64,000 bases of DNA from contig NC_091975.1 of assembly GCF_036711975.1 (NCBI RefSeq), forward strand, positions 622,501 through 686,500. Reading direction: 5' to 3'. Made by a program: the position numbers and the translations under genes. Below the pieces are notes generated by a model, which saw nothing but the letters and a program-made list of their open reading frames with translations, was not told the DNA's origin and ran no database searches. Positions 1 through 12,762 of this stretch are shown one piece after another. Each line of letters begins with the position of its first letter. Positions within the stretch are counted from its first letter, which is position 1. Source of the DNA: Onthophagus taurus (lineage: Eukaryota > Arthropoda > Insecta > Coleoptera > Scarabaeidae).

Positions 1-384
1 CCATTTCCATCGATTCGTTGGAAAGAGTGCTCGCCCCAAATTGCGGCGCTACGCGAAAAAGAAAAAGGCGATTGGAAAAATTTGGATTGCAAAGATAAAA
101 GAGCTCTGTATCGGGCGTCTTTTCGCCAAACATTCGCTGAAATGCAAGCTCCAACCGGGGAGTGGAAGTCAACTTTTGGGTTCACTTTTATGTTTGTTAG
201 CATCGCGTTATGGATTTATATGGGTATTAGGGTTTACGTGCAAAATCCGTGGCCGAAATCTTACAAAGAGGAAGCAAGGGAGGCCCAATTAAAAAGAATT
301 TTGGATTTACAAATCGAAATTTTACACGGGCTTTCATACGAATGGGATTATGAGAATAAAGAATGGAAAAAAGGATGGTTTTAA
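1..384 (+). CDS. COX4: Cytochrome c oxidase subunit 4, C-terminal part (5' end outside the window)
   Basis: The reading frame is open from base 1 to the TAA at 382-384, about 127 residues. It reads the mature C-terminal part of COX4, a nuclear-encoded inner-membrane subunit of respiratory complex IV. The family signature ALYRASFRQTFAEMQAPTGE is followed by one membrane helix (FGFTFMFVSIALWIYMG) and the typical end containing WDYENKEWKKGWF. The N-terminus and mitochondrial presequence lie upstream of the window. Two AATAAA signals (407-412 and 456-461) follow the stop. The gene is tail to tail with the choline-transporter-like gene, whose stop is at 494, so their 3' UTRs probably overlap. Identification is by family signature and is secure. 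Confidence 0.93.
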   Translation, partial: PFPSIRWKECSPQIAALREKEKGDWKNLDCKDKRALYRASFRQTFAEMQAPTGEWKSTFGFTFMFVSIALWIYMGIRVYVQNPWPKSYKEEAREAQLKRILDLQIEILHGLSYEWDYENKEWKKGWF

Positions 385-493
385 TTGTATTAAAACCAGA
401 TTATTAAATAAATTACGATTAAAATATTTATATTATTACATTATTATTGTATTTCAATAAATATCACATATTTTATCTGTAGAATAGATGCAA

Positions 494-3400
494 TTACTTA
501 TTCTTTTTGTTGAGCACGTTCATAAGATTTTTGGTCATAAAATAAGGCCTCTCTCTTGATCCATCGTTGCGTTCGCAATCTTCAACTAAAATTTTAAAAA
601 TAATTAATCAAAAAATACGTGTTGTAGAAAACAACTTACGGAAGCACAAAAATAAGGTATCAATAGCCATTATATAAACTTTGAAGAAGACCGATGCGAT
701 CAAATACGTGCAAATCGCAATAAAAATGATTGGGATATAAACATAATTTAATTTGATGACGCTTACATAAGTTAAAATTGAATAAATAATACTTGAAACA
801 CCAATTACAACAATAATTTTGCTTAAGAAGAACAGAAAATCCGTTATCTAAAAAAGAATTTGTATCAACACCAAATAATGATTATGTTAATAATTGAGGA
901 GCGTCTGTTCAAAAGTTTTCAGCGTAATTTACTAGTTTGGTAAAAACTCCTTCAAATTTTGTACTAATTTTTTGATTCTGTTGATGAGGACATCTTTTTA
1001 GCAAAGCTTCAATAATAAGGGCAGTCTCAGAAACTTTTTGAATAATCTACTAATGGCACTTCCTGAACCATATTATGAAATTTATAGAAAACATGGGACA
1101 TTGAAAGTTTTGGAAGAAAACTGGGCTCTGTATGATATCAAAGACCTTGAACAGTATTATAAGAAAGAAGTAGATATCCGTTCAGTTTGCTAAATTGTTG
1201 CATAATTACCCTCAAGATATGTGTAAGCAGGAATAAAAAGAAAGAAGTAACTCTTGTCAAGCAGTTTAGTGACAGCTGAGCTAATTTAACGGAGTTGGCA
1301 GAATTGGTAATCACTGCAAACTGATTACAGCTTTGCAAAATTATTTAAATCTTATCTAAATGGTAAAGAACTCTTTTACAAGTGTTCAAAATGGTGGAAA
1401 TCATTTGGAAATAGGGTTTCTAAAATTTCTTTACTATGAAATAGCCCCTTTTGAGCAGACGCTCCTCATTATTATTACCTTATCTAAAACGAAGACTCTT
1501 AAAATATTTCTAATAAGTAGATTAAAAGCATCTTTGGCACTAGCACAAAAGTTTTTGCCATGAACGGCACACATAATGTAAGCGTTACGATTAATGAATT
1601 TTAAAAATTTCTCCAAACACCAAAAGAAACATTTTAAACAGCACATTATCGCCCTTGTTAGCGCATTATCGTATTTCTTCAATTTATGATCGATGTATTC
1701 CAAAATCACTCTGATAATCCGACAAATCGTAATGATTAATGAGCCAAAAGCCAACGTTCCGATGTGATATCGCAACGTTCTTAACGTCGATGTTGTAACG
1801 TTGAAAAACGGAACGTTCTTTTTCTCGAACGTCCAATACCACGTTGCAAATACTCCGGCTAGAATCATTTCGCAAAGAGCCGAGATGAAGAAAACGCCCC
1901 AGAAAAATCCAATGATGTTAAAAGCTAAAAATTAAGAAAAAAAATCAAATTAAGTAATTAATTAATTAAAGGATTAATTACCGTGAATGTAAGGAACGTA
2001 ATTATCGTTGCTTGTTTTAATAAATTTACAAGTAGCCTCGCAGTATTCACCCAATTTATTGCCACACTTAATAAATGTATCAACGTTACATTCATCTCCA
2101 TTCTAAAATGAATCGTATTAAATTAATAAATTTTTGAATAAAGTTTAAACGTCAATGTGACACAAATTCAATGTTACCAACTGTAACTAACTTCACAACA
2201 ATTTTATGAAACGTCATGTTTTTTACGAAAATTAATTTTTAATACATACTGCATAGTTGCAATCACATTTATTTGAGTCAAAATTTCTAACTTCATATAA
2301 GGGGCCTCCCACGGTTGAGATGTAAACAGCTACAGCAATTGTATAACAAATCACACCAAATTGAAGTATCCACGGAATTATAGGGAAGAAAAGCGCTGAA
2401 GTAGTCGAACTAACAGCCCTACGAAAAATATGTTAATAAAAATAAAAAGTATCAAATTAAAATACCAACTTGCTCCCTTCCTGAATTAAGGCAATCGCCA
2501 AAACAATTCTTTTCCGTAAAAACACCACGATTAAAAATAAAAGACCCAAAATCACCGAGAGGATGATTAAAATCCACATCCATGTTGATGGTTTTTTAAA
2601 TGCTCTATCAAATGAATTTGTAGCATCCTCGTATTTATATGGATTATCTTTATAATATTGGTATTGAGTAACGCTGTAGTAAACACCTAAAATTTTTTCA
2701 ATTATCGACTGCGTATTTGGTTGCATAACTTACAAAATGCTAATCCCGCCAATGCACCAAGAATTGATAACCAAACCATAACAGGAGCGATCCATCTCAG
2801 TAAGACGATGTAAATGATACAAACAACGATACTTAAACCAATTCCGAGTAAGATTTCTTTGTACGAATCTTTAATGTCGTTTACGACGTTCATGCCGGCC
2901 TATTTAAGTTAAATTATTAAAATAATTAAGAACATTGCTAAATATTATTGAATAATTAAATGATTTTAAATTAGCATTTCGCGCGCGCAATTCAAATTTT
3001 GCACTAGCGCCATCTTTTAAAAAACAAAAAAGTGAGGTTATGAATACGACAAGAAACAGAAAAATTAAAGTATTACTCTCTCAGTCCCAAATTATGATAT
3101 ACAAAACTCTGTAAATTGCTTTATTTGTAAAATTAGTAATTCAATTTGTAACTTAATTTAAATATATGTACAGGGTGGGGTCACAGAACAGTAGTATATG
3201 TACAGGGTGGGGTTTAAAGGGAACTTTTCTTTCTATGTACAGGGTGGGCAAATTTGGTTGTTACTATAGGCTATCTCAGAAACTATCAGAGATACGAAAA
3301 AAGTAGGTGCCATATCCCGGTCTCTTTTTCCGAGACTAATCCAATCCCGCAAAAACCAAACCTCTACCTTCTTTTGTTTTTAAGTTATAGCCAAAAAGTC

Positions 3401-6400
3401 ACATTTTCGCGATTTCAAAAAATGCTCATATTTCATTTATTTTTGAAATTGGAGAAATGGGGTTGATACGTTCTTAAGACACTTTTTTAAGTAGAATACA
3501 CTGCCGTTGAAAGATTTTAAATATACTTGTTGGTTTTTGAGATACAACACAAAGTTGTATTTTTTTAAATACAAACTATACTTGATTATGATGTTACTGA
3601 AAAAAGGATATTTTTAGCTTTCCAATGATGTATCGCATGCATGGTGTATGTGCGGAAAATAAGTGTTATTTTTCAATTCCAAAATAATAAGGGCTAATAT
3701 TCAAAATTTTGATTATAGTAGGCGGGTTCGAATAGTAAATACTACCTAGTTGCTATAGTAACGTGTGTTTATTTGTCATCTAGTTAAAAAACTTAAGTCA
3801 GAAATTGTAATAGGTAGTTTTTTTAAAAACTAATAACATTCAATTCGAAAATGGAATTCAGTAACTATGAAAAGTATGATATGTTGGAATGTTTTATTCA
3901 CAATAATGACAACGCTGATGCTGCGTGTGAAACATATCTAAATCGCTACCCAATCAAGTCAATTTTTAACCGCCTGAAAGAAAATTTAATCAACTATGGA
4001 TGTTTTAAAAAATCAAGACCACAAAAGTATAAAATTCAAGGTGCTGAAAATGTCGCAATTGATGTAATTGGAGCCGTCATTGCAGATCCATCCATCTCCA
4101 GTCGACAAATTGAAGCGGATTCAGGAATTTCTAGACGCCGTGCTCTAACTATTTTGAAAAACAATAAATTTAAACCATATTTAATACGGAAACGTCAACA
4201 GCTTGTAGAAGGGGATTCTCAAAGGCGTCTACAATTTTGTATATGGTTCGAACAACAATGTTTAGAAGATGCATCGTTCCCAAGAAAAATTATTTGGACT
4301 GATGAATGCTATATATCTAGCAATGGTATCTTTAATCGTCATAATAACTAAATCCTCATCAAACTATTGATATTCAGAGTCAGGGACGATTTGGCTTCAG
4401 CGTTTGGTGCGCACTTCTTGGAACTTAATGTTAGTGTATAAAATTTACGATGGAAAATTAAATGGCCAGAGGTACCACCAAATCATATCTGACAATATTA
4501 TAAACAATTATATGGACCAAATCCCATTAATGGAAGCACAATATTTTCAATTTTGGCCTCTAGGCGAAAAACAAAAGACGATAGCGCTATAAGGTTTTCG
4601 GCATTAGCAGTTTCTCGAAAAACGAGATCATGACATGTAAGCTACTTTTTTTCTAACTCTTATAGTTTCCGAGTTAGCCTATTCGGACATCGAATTTGAA
4701 CCACCCTGTACATATAAGAGATAGAGGAAAAATGATATCACTGTCTGAGGCTCGGATTTTTATAAGAAAGTTAATGGCGAAAACCGCATTTCGATATCTC
4801 TTACGGTTTCAGAGATACAGGTGTTTTTGAAAAGAAATGATTTTGTAAGAAGAGCTATAACATCGGTGGGACAAGATTTGCCAGCAAATTGGGAGGAAAA
4901 ATTAATACAATTTGGACTATAAAATGGACTTAATTAACATTGGGAATATGAATGAAGTACCAGTGAGTTTTGACTTACCATCAAAATTTACGTTTGCAAA
5001 AAAAGGCAGTGATGACATAAAAATTGTAACTACTGGACATGAAAAATCCAATTTCACTGTGACTTTAAGTGTTCTTGCTAAAATCGTAAAATATTAAATA
5101 ATATTTCTGAGTACGTCGGATTAAAATAAAATTCTACACTGAATTGAAATGAGCAACTAGAAGAAGATGAAGCTATAAATGAAGTGGAAGTAAACGATCA
5201 AGAAGAAAGCAACGAAAATAATCACGAATCATTTATTTTTGTCGGACTTCGATTCGGATTGACCAGGTCATGATTTTATGATCTCATAGAATACTTATCT
5301 TCCTACACATAGTAGGTACATAATTTGTTTTATTTCCAAAGCAACTTTTTATGTAGAATTCGATGGAATAAGTTAGCTTTCCCTCAAAGCAATATTTTAG
5401 TAGTTGTAAAAATTCAGATTTAAGCCATACAGAACTGGTGCATGATTTTGCTGTTTTCTGGCATTGTCATAGCATGTTCTGGCTACTACAGCCATTAACA
5501 TAACTTTAATTATGAACCGTTTGCTTTTACAATGCCTTTCTGGTTCTGCTTCATCCAGCGTGATGTAGAATAACCTTTTAACTTGCAGATATTTTAACTT
5601 TACGTAGTTGTAGTTTTGACACAACTGGTTTGACTCTTGTAAAGTTTAGAGAAATGTATATCATAATTTTGGATAGAGGGAGTATTATTTATAGATTACA
5701 AAATAGAAACAATAAATCCAACGACTCGATGAAGCAACAAATAAAGCGACAAAACAACACCTATAATATATGTTACCTTTTCAATTTCAGCTAAAATTTT
5801 AATATTATTTGTAGAACTTATTAGTTCATCGTTATTTATAATATCACTTGGAAAACCTGTTAATGCATCTTTAAAAGGAACACACCTATTAAGAACTAAA
5901 AATTGCAAAAATTAATTATTAATTCATCAAAAACACACATAAATGACAACAAAGAGGATTTATTTTAGAACGGAAATCATTTTTAGATGACAAAACAACA
6001 CCTACTTCGAAAATTGAAATGTTATTAGATGAAGGAAGAAGACCAAAGATTCTTTAGATGTTAAAAAATCTTGATTTATTTTTACCTGTTGAGCTTCAAC
6101 GCTGTCTGAGAAACGATCGACTGCGTATTGGACAACAAGACCAAGCCAGCTGCTTGCAATATCCAAAAATTTTTTCACTTCGGATACTTCGTCTCGTTCA
6201 ATGTTGGAAGATCTTGGTATTTTCAAAGATCGACGATCCTCGATTTTGTACAAACATCTCTTAAGAACTGATAAATATCGAATTTGGAAAGATTCACAAC
6301 AAAACAACACATTTCATGGACATAAAACAATAAAAATAAACATCTTTTATACTTACTTTGTTCGCTTTTTAAAACCCATTTGGCGCAATCACCCTTTTTT

Positions 6401-8404
6401 ACTAAACTATCCAAAGATTCATTTTCATTTATATCATATTTGCACACTGTTTTTGATTTATCATTTTGATTACTATTTTCAATATGATAATAACTCTCTT
6501 TTGGACAATTTTTAACACAAACCTAAAAAAACAATTAAATTAAGAATTCTTTAATATTTTAAAGCGTTTATTATACTTGTGGAGTGTTGCATCCAGTAAA
6601 TGGTACAGATGGATCAATACATTTCGTGAGATCGAAAAAATGTAAATATGGTTTGTCTTTAACGTGGGCATCGTATCCACATCTACTTCCATAGGAATCT
6701 CTCGGTATCAATAATTTTTCTGGATCTCCGTTTACAAAGGCTTAAAATTAAATTGTTAATTTTTTTTGATTATTTTTTTATTTAATTTACCAAAAATTCC
6801 GATTCCGATCCAGCATCCGATAAAAACCAAAAAAAGTAATAGGCAAATCACATCTGTACAAGATCTTCCTTTTAATGGACCATTAAAATCTGGATTATAC
6901 GATATTCTTTCACCTAAAATTAAATTTAAATTAATTAAAATTAATAACCTGTCAAAGTCAAATTATTAGGGTTTCGGTTGGTATTATCTAGGGTGTTTTA
7001 AAACTGTGACACAAACTGAAAGTCTAATTTTAATTGTTTTTTTAGATCTCAGTTTAGTGTTAATTAAAAAAATAATGTTTCTACTTGACGTTTAAGGTTA
7101 AATAATAAATTTAAATTAAAGTGACGTTTTAATAACGTTTTCTACTTTATCGACGTACCATTTTATTTAACTTATAAGTTAGACAACCAATCGAACGCAT
7201 TTTTATGCAAAACATTAATTTACAACAATTTTAATTTTTAATGAATCAAAATTTGAAATAACTTTAAACTCAATAAAAACGAAATAACGTGTTTTTACTT
7301 GGCGCGTTCATTAATTTGGGGGTCAATGAACTGTCTAGACTCGAAGAGGCTGAAATTAATAACTTTATTCGCAAAGTTTGTTTACGCGCACGCCCTTTAA
7401 ACATTTTTGTGTCGTTAAAATGTGTTTGTTTGATCTCAGTTTAGTGTTAATTAAAAAAATAATGTTTCTACTTGACGTTTAAGGTTAAATAATAAATTTA
7501 AATTAAAGTGACGTTTTAATAACGTTTTCTACTTTATCGACGTTTCATTTTATTTAACTTATAAGTTAGGCAACCAATCGAACGCATTTTTATGCAAAAC
7601 ATTAATTTACAACAATTTTAATTTGTGATGAATCAAAATTTGAAATAACTTTAAACTCAATAAAAACGAAATAACGTGTTTTTACTTGGCGCGTTCATTA
7701 ATTTGGGGGTCAATGAACTGTCTAGACTCGAAGAGGCTGAAATTAATAACTTTATTCGCAAAGTTTGTTTACGCGCACGCCCTTTAAACATTTTTGTGTC
7801 GTTAAAATGTGTTTGTTTGATAACTTACCGTAATCGTATTCGTCATCTCGATTTCGAGTCATTTTTAGCAACAAAAACAAGTATTTTTTCGAAAAAAGTT
7901 ATAACACCCACGTACACATTAATTTTGTGGCTTAACGAAACCGATAACACTATTTAACTTTTATCTTGATAACGAACGACCGCAATAACTTCGTTTTAAG
8001 CATTGACCTTACCGATGAAGTTGTCAAGCATTTAAGGAATGACCTCGAGAAAATAAGAAATAATAAGTAACTTAACGTTCATTTAAACTTATTATTTTTA
8101 TCTTTATCCGTATAAATCTTGTATTGCTTCACAGATATGGTTATAATAAGATAAGCGATTGATTATAATGTATTGGGAAAAACAAACAGTTTTTGTAGTA
8201 TGTATTTATTTCTTTTGCATTGTTTAAAATGTGACCTACCTTATAAAATCGTGCCAATGTCGTTTATTGTTATATTTTTTAATTTTTTTCCAACTGATAA
8301 CGTTAAAAGAAATTGAATCACGCTTTTTATGAGTATTATTTATAATTAATTTATTAAAACTCACCGATATCGTTGTCAGCTAAAGCGCTTCTTGATCCCC
8401 TCAT
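494..8404 (-). CDS. Choline transporter-like protein (SLC44/CTL family), 12-exon gene with alternative exons
   Basis: A multi-pass plasma-membrane protein of the SLC44 family (choline-type substrates). Coding exons on the minus strand: 8365-8404 or 7829-7862 (alternative starts), 6791-6913, 6577-6740, 6357-6522, then 6086-6267 or 5777-5895, then 2734-2899, 2470-2686, 2250-2418, 1982-2102, 1479-1924, 640-847 and 494-585. All junctions are GT-AG and the phases agree, giving about 697 residues in the longest form. Family marks in order: NPDFNGPLKGRSCTD, then a first membrane helix; a Cys-rich extracellular loop; LLRWIAPVMVWLSILG; FLRKRIVLAIALIQEGSKAV; the AYIMCAVHGKNFC segment; and an end with DTLFLCFLEDCERNDGS and ERPYFM. 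The exon ending at 2470 uses GTTGGT as donor, because that restores the family SKAV sequence. The orthology group (CTL1, 2 or 4) is not resolved here. Confidence 0.9.
896..1467. mobile_element. TIR element in the transporter intron (unclassified DNA transposon remnant)
   Basis: The ends are inverted repeats of about 20 bp: GAGGAGCGTCTGTTCAAAAG on the left, and on the right its complement with one change. The flanking ATT/ATT is compatible with a 3-bp target duplication. Inside, on the plus strand, a degenerate stretch from about 1053 reads like protein (for example YYEIYRKHGTLKVLEENWAL) before stops appear. It may be a decayed transposase piece, but I cannot name the family. The right end sits only 11 bases from the exon 1479-1924, just beyond its donor. 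Confidence 0.55.
3240..4708 (+). mobile_element. Tc1/mariner-type transposon, degenerate
   Basis: The element is bounded by inverted ends beginning CAGGGTGG and flanked by TA on both sides (3238-3239, 4709-4710), the target duplication of this superfamily. The ends stay similar for about 60-70 bases. An open frame at 3851-4351 holds an N-terminal helix-turn-helix region and the first catalytic Asp context WTDECYISSNG. The next part, around 4380-4545, is in another frame (KIYDGKLNGQRYHQIISDNI), and the final catalytic region is lost, so the transposase is dead. Two more CAGGGTGGGG ends just upstream (about 3171 and 3203) suggest older solo ends of the same family. It lies in the 2.9-kb intron of the transporter gene. 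Confidence 0.8.
4830..5260 (+). mobile_element. pogo/Tigger-like transposase fragment
   Basis: Conceptual translation from about 4833 gives NDFVRRAITSVGQDLPANWE, then NIGNMNEVPVSFDLPSKF and TTGHEKSNFTVTLS. This is the entry to the DDE domain of pogo/Tigger transposases. The usual NMDE catalytic Asp reads Asn here, and at least one frame change separates the two pieces. An acidic stretch from about 5160 could be the usual C-terminal tail. No terminal repeats were found, so this is an internal fragment lying directly behind the mariner-like copy. Confidence 0.65.
5261..5776. other. Intron stretch without recognisable content
   Basis: This is the rest of the long intron upstream (in gene direction) of exon 2734-2899. 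A 75-codon minus frame at 5397-5624 has no family resemblance that I recognise and no coding context. I see nothing else in it. Confidence 0.5.
5777..6267 (-). other. Candidate mutually exclusive exon pair in the choline-transporter-like gene
   Basis: Exon A (6086-6267, 182 nt) and exon B (5777-5895, 119 nt) both start with a TTCTTAA sequence, enter in phase 1 and leave in phase 0. Each reads ILxRC at its start (ILKRCLYKIED and ILNRCVPFKDALTGF). Both have good acceptors and donors (CAG/GTAAAA and AAAG/GTAACA). Either one alone keeps the frame into the exon at 2734-2899. Both together would break it, because 182+119 leaves a remainder of 1. The pair encodes alternative versions of the extracellular stretch just before the second membrane helix. 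The exon limits are read directly; the exclusivity is inferred from phase. Confidence 0.65.
7044..7820. repeat. Recent tandem duplication, about 388 bp x 2
   Basis: The segment from about 7044 to 7431 is repeated almost letter for letter at about 7432-7820. Both copies begin with GATCTCAGTTTAGTGTTAAT and end near GTGTCGTTAAAATGTGTTTG. The downstream copy abuts the proximal first exon (7829-7862) of the transporter gene, so one copy is its immediate 3' flank inside the intron. An apparent plus-strand frame at 7676-7957 is incidental. Confidence 0.85.
7829..8404 (-). promoter_or_regulatory. Two alternative coding first exons of the transporter gene
   Basis: The distal start exon (8365-8404) encodes MRGSRSALADNDI and the proximal one (7829-7862) encodes MTRNRDDEYDY. 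Both end in phase 1 with a strong donor (GTGAGT and GTAAGT) and join in frame to the exon at 6791-6913, which begins ERISYNPDFNG. Two starts imply two promoters and two cytosolic N-termini, an arrangement known in SLC44 genes of other animals. No convincing TATA box was seen for either. Confidence 0.7.
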
Positions 8405-9528
8405 AGTTAAAGCTCAACTGAAAACTTATCACCTCGAATAGCTTTGATAAAAACACTGTTTCTAAATTTCTCCGAATTATCCTGTTAACTCCATTTGAGT
8501 CATCGAATGTTTATTTCAAACAAGTTTATTAATTGTAATCTAATCGATTCAAGTATCCATAAATTTCCCAATATTTTTTGTAAATCGTGAAAGGATTTAA
8601 TTAATATTTAACGTAAAAATCGTTGGGATTACTGCTTTCATCTCTTCTAATTCTAATTTAATCCTATCTTATCAAATACGACTGATTAATTAAACACAAA
8701 GTAAATATTCACCCTAAACAACATAGAAAAAGGAAAATTTTAAAACGTGTTATAACGACGGTTGTTGGAGCGCAACTGAATTCATTTCTCTGCACCGAAT
8801 ACACAACGTTGGTGACCTTCTTAATGTTGTTTTCACAATTACTCCTCTTAATTTCGCAATAATCCTTTTCTTGTTATGATTAGTACGACGAAATGTTTCG
8901 ATAATTTTTCGATTTAATCCATTTAATGAAAAAGCGGCTATTTTAAAACGAATAATTTCGTAAATTAGCACAAACGCCGCTATTTTTAGATTTAAATTAC
9001 AAATTCGTTCTAAAATTGTGACAGTTAATTTAAATTTTGACGTTTCACAATAAAAATAAATTTGTCGATGGCGACATCTATGATTAAAGTGACTAATTTT
9101 AATTTTTAATTAATCCCAACTTAAACGTGAACAATTATTGATATTTAATTATTAATATTAAAGCATAACTTCATAACCTAATTAAAAATTAAATTAGATT
9201 ACTTCTTGTATTTTAAATAATTTTGCGTTAATACCTCTACGTTAGAAGCTAAGAGATGTCGCCACCTTACAAGGATTTAACCCAACATTAATTTAAATAA
9301 ATAAAATCTTTTTATTAATGAGCTAATCCGTTACATAATTAAAAAATGGAATCATTTATAAATAAGCAATCTCGAATCATGAAGATTTTTGCTTACAATT
9401 GGGACTAAATCGTTTTTTTGAGGTTATGTAAAACGTCAAAATTAAATTTTTTTATTTTTTAGTAAATTAATTAGAAATGACGTTAAAAAACTTATCATAC
9501 AGAATTATTGTAATAAAATAATTAAAAC
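8405..9528. other. Intergenic region between NKAP and the transporter gene
   Basis: This holds the 5' flank of the distal transporter start exon and the 3' flank of NKAP. It contains scattered AACGTCAA- and GAGGTTATG-type words (for example 9042-9050 and 9419-9440) that recur near both genes. A 73-codon minus frame at 8750-8971 has no family resemblance. No RNA gene was recognised. Confidence 0.5.
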
Positions 9529-10712
<1,184 letters not shown>

Positions 10713-11107
10713 ATAAAAATTTAATATAATTATTTTAATTAAATACATTTATTACATTTCAAAAGTGTTTTATTTTATTTATTATTACTTTAATATCATA
10801 ATTTAGTCTTTTTTGATATTAATATCTCAAATTAAAAAAGAAATAATAAACATTTTGTTTACATAACAATCATCTAAAAAACACTTCCAAGAATTATAAA
10901 CACATTAAAATATGTTATTCAACACTATTTATAGCAAATAATATCTAATTAACAAGAACAAAAACATTGGGGCCAAGATTTTTTAATGGGATCTAAACGT
11001 TTTGTTAAAAAGACTGACACAAACTCTTTTCTCGTTTTTTTTTAACACGTGATGGTTTAATCACGGCTTTAATAACAGTTTAAAGTGTCCCCGAGCTATC
11101 AAGGAGG

Positions 11108-11141
11108 TATAAATTAAGAAAGTTGTTTGCAACACTCAGTC
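11108..11141 (+). promoter_or_regulatory. TATA/Inr core promoter of the WAP gene
   Basis: TATAAAT at 11109-11115 is followed about 28 bases later by an arthropod initiator TCAGTC (11136-11141). The predicted start leaves a 5' UTR of about 57 bases before the ATG at 11195. A strong TATA promoter fits an inducible or highly expressed secreted-protein gene. The upstream stretch 10713-11107 shows nothing further that I can name. Confidence 0.65.
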
Positions 11142-11194
11142 TTTCTCGTTCGAGCGAAGCTTCAAGCAAACTTGTTATATTACAAACAAATAAA

Positions 11195-11574
11195 ATGGGT
11201 AAAGTACAACTATTATTGGTATTTTCCATTGTATTCTTAGTAACATACGTTTACGGCCAAGGAAGTAAGTAAATGAACATTTAAAATAACATTTATTTCT
11301 TTGTAATTTTTTAGAAAGTTGTCCTTTGGCCAGCAAGGTCACTTCGTGCAGTCCAAAATGCAAAGACGATACCGAGTGTTTCGGTAAAAGATGTTGCAAT
11401 AACATTTGTAACACAAAATCGTGCGTTGCCGAAAATATAAGAGGCGGAGATGATGATTATAAAGGTTCAAAGAACACTGCAACTGGGTCTTATTGTGGAA
11501 ACGTAAAATGTAGCGCGTTTGAAAAGTGTCAAATAGATCGCACCACAAATCGTCAAAAATGTGTTCGATCTTAA
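11195..11574 (+). CDS. Small secreted WAP-domain (four-disulfide core, waprin-like) protein
   Basis: Two exons, 11195-11264 and 11315-11574, joined by a 50-base GT-AG intron in phase 1, give 109 residues. A signal peptide (MGKVQLLLVFSIVFLVTYVYG) occupies about residues 1-21. The WAP core CPLASKVTSCSPKCKDD continues with TECFGKRCCNNICNTKSC, giving the eight-cysteine pattern with the central CC pair. A glycine/aspartate linker leads to a short Cys-containing tail (YCGNVKCSAFEKCQ). WAP proteins act extracellularly as protease inhibitors or antimicrobials. Which applies here cannot be read from sequence. A polyadenylation signal AATAAA lies at 11638-11643. Confidence 0.85.
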
Positions 11575-11643
11575 TACAAAAACCTTTTTTCTTTACTTTA
11601 TACAATACTACTATCTTTATTTAATCAATATGTACAAAATAAA

Positions 11644-12120
11644 CAGATAAAGTAAATTCTTGTGGTTTTTCTTGTTTTAATTCATCACAAAAACCTTAAT
11701 TTTTAAGTTTCCATCGTCTTAGGCATGTAATAAAAAGCTAATAGAATTGGAATGAAATCGATTAAGAAACATATCTTCTAGGGTTGATAATGAACAAAAT
11801 TTATTGATAAAGTTTTCCGCCTTTGTTTTTTTTATATTAAAACGAGTACACTACTTTTAGATAGATTATATTTGCCTATATTTGTCTCAGTATTTTATGT
11901 ATATCTTCTATTCTTCATATTTTTGTATATTTCTCAATATTGACGCATCTAATAGCAATAGTGCAATAGAGCAATATTAATAGTTAACGATTTCTGTAGT
12001 TGAAATACAGTAACCTGTAATTTATAGTTAACCCATCTAATAATAGATGGTGCAACCTTAACAAATACAAAAATTCTTTATTAATTTTTATTAAAATTTT
12101 TTAACGGGTTGTTGATTATA
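11644..12120. other. Intergenic stretch with a dispersed repeat word
   Basis: This is AT-rich sequence between the WAP gene and the next minus-strand gene. Around 11935-11985 it carries a word (GACGCATCTAATAGCAATAG) resembling segments at about 20232-20285 and 20878-20935, so a low-copy dispersed repeat is present. Nothing else was recognised. Confidence 0.4.
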
Positions 12121-12762
12121 TTAAGCTTTGTGTTCCTGATCCCACCGTTGTTGTTCTTCATTTTTAACATTTTTATTCTGTTTCTCGCACGATTCAGTTT
12201 GGTCTTCCATCGGATTAATCTTGTCGTTCGATGGAAATTTTTCATCTCCCGATGGAAGGTTTTTGTCTTCTTGAATATTATTGGCATCATCAACGGAAGC
12301 GATATTTTGGAGGCTACACACAATGGTCTCGATATCAGAGATAACATTATCCACGTATTGGGTCCTATCTACCGTTAAAGGCATCTTTTTATAAAAATCT
12401 TCAATCTCGCTGTAAATCGTAACAAGCTGCGATTGAAGTTCCTCCAATTTCTCCAAATCTTCGTCTTTTGTGCTATAAAAGAAGTCAAGGAATAAGTTAA
12501 AATTGTGATAGATATTTTTACGGGATATTTACCTTTCCATATCTTTTACGTGGGTTTCGGGGGATTCAGGGACGACGCCGTTCGGTTCCGGATGGGCATT
12601 TTCCATTCTATCCCCGTTGGACACGAGAATTTTGGTGTGTATTTTCGAGACGTAAATGTCGAGGGACTCTGTTTTGGTTAGACGTCGCTCGGCAACGAAA
12701 TGAAGCCGGGTATACAACGAATTTTTTTTTGAATGGCAACGAAAGATTCGGTTCGGATTCAA
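12121..12762 (-). CDS. Unrecognised two-exon protein, acidic C-terminal half
   Basis: Exons 12533-12762 and 12121-12472 join across a 60-base GT-AG intron (GAAAG/GTAAAT to TTATAG/CACAAA) to give 193 residues in one frame. A shorter start (MENAHPEPNGVV, from about 12609) is also possible. I do not recognise the family. The second exon starts with a probable coiled coil (DEDLEKLEELQSQLVTIYSE) and ends in a polar, Glu/Asn/Lys-rich tail. There is no signal peptide or membrane helix, so a cytosolic or nuclear adaptor is plausible. In-frame splicing and a predicted helix support a real gene, but no function can be given. Confidence 0.55.

Noticed and set aside
7676-7957. A 93-codon plus frame over the tandem duplication
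   Set aside because: It overlaps the alternative first exon on the other strand and has no family resemblance.
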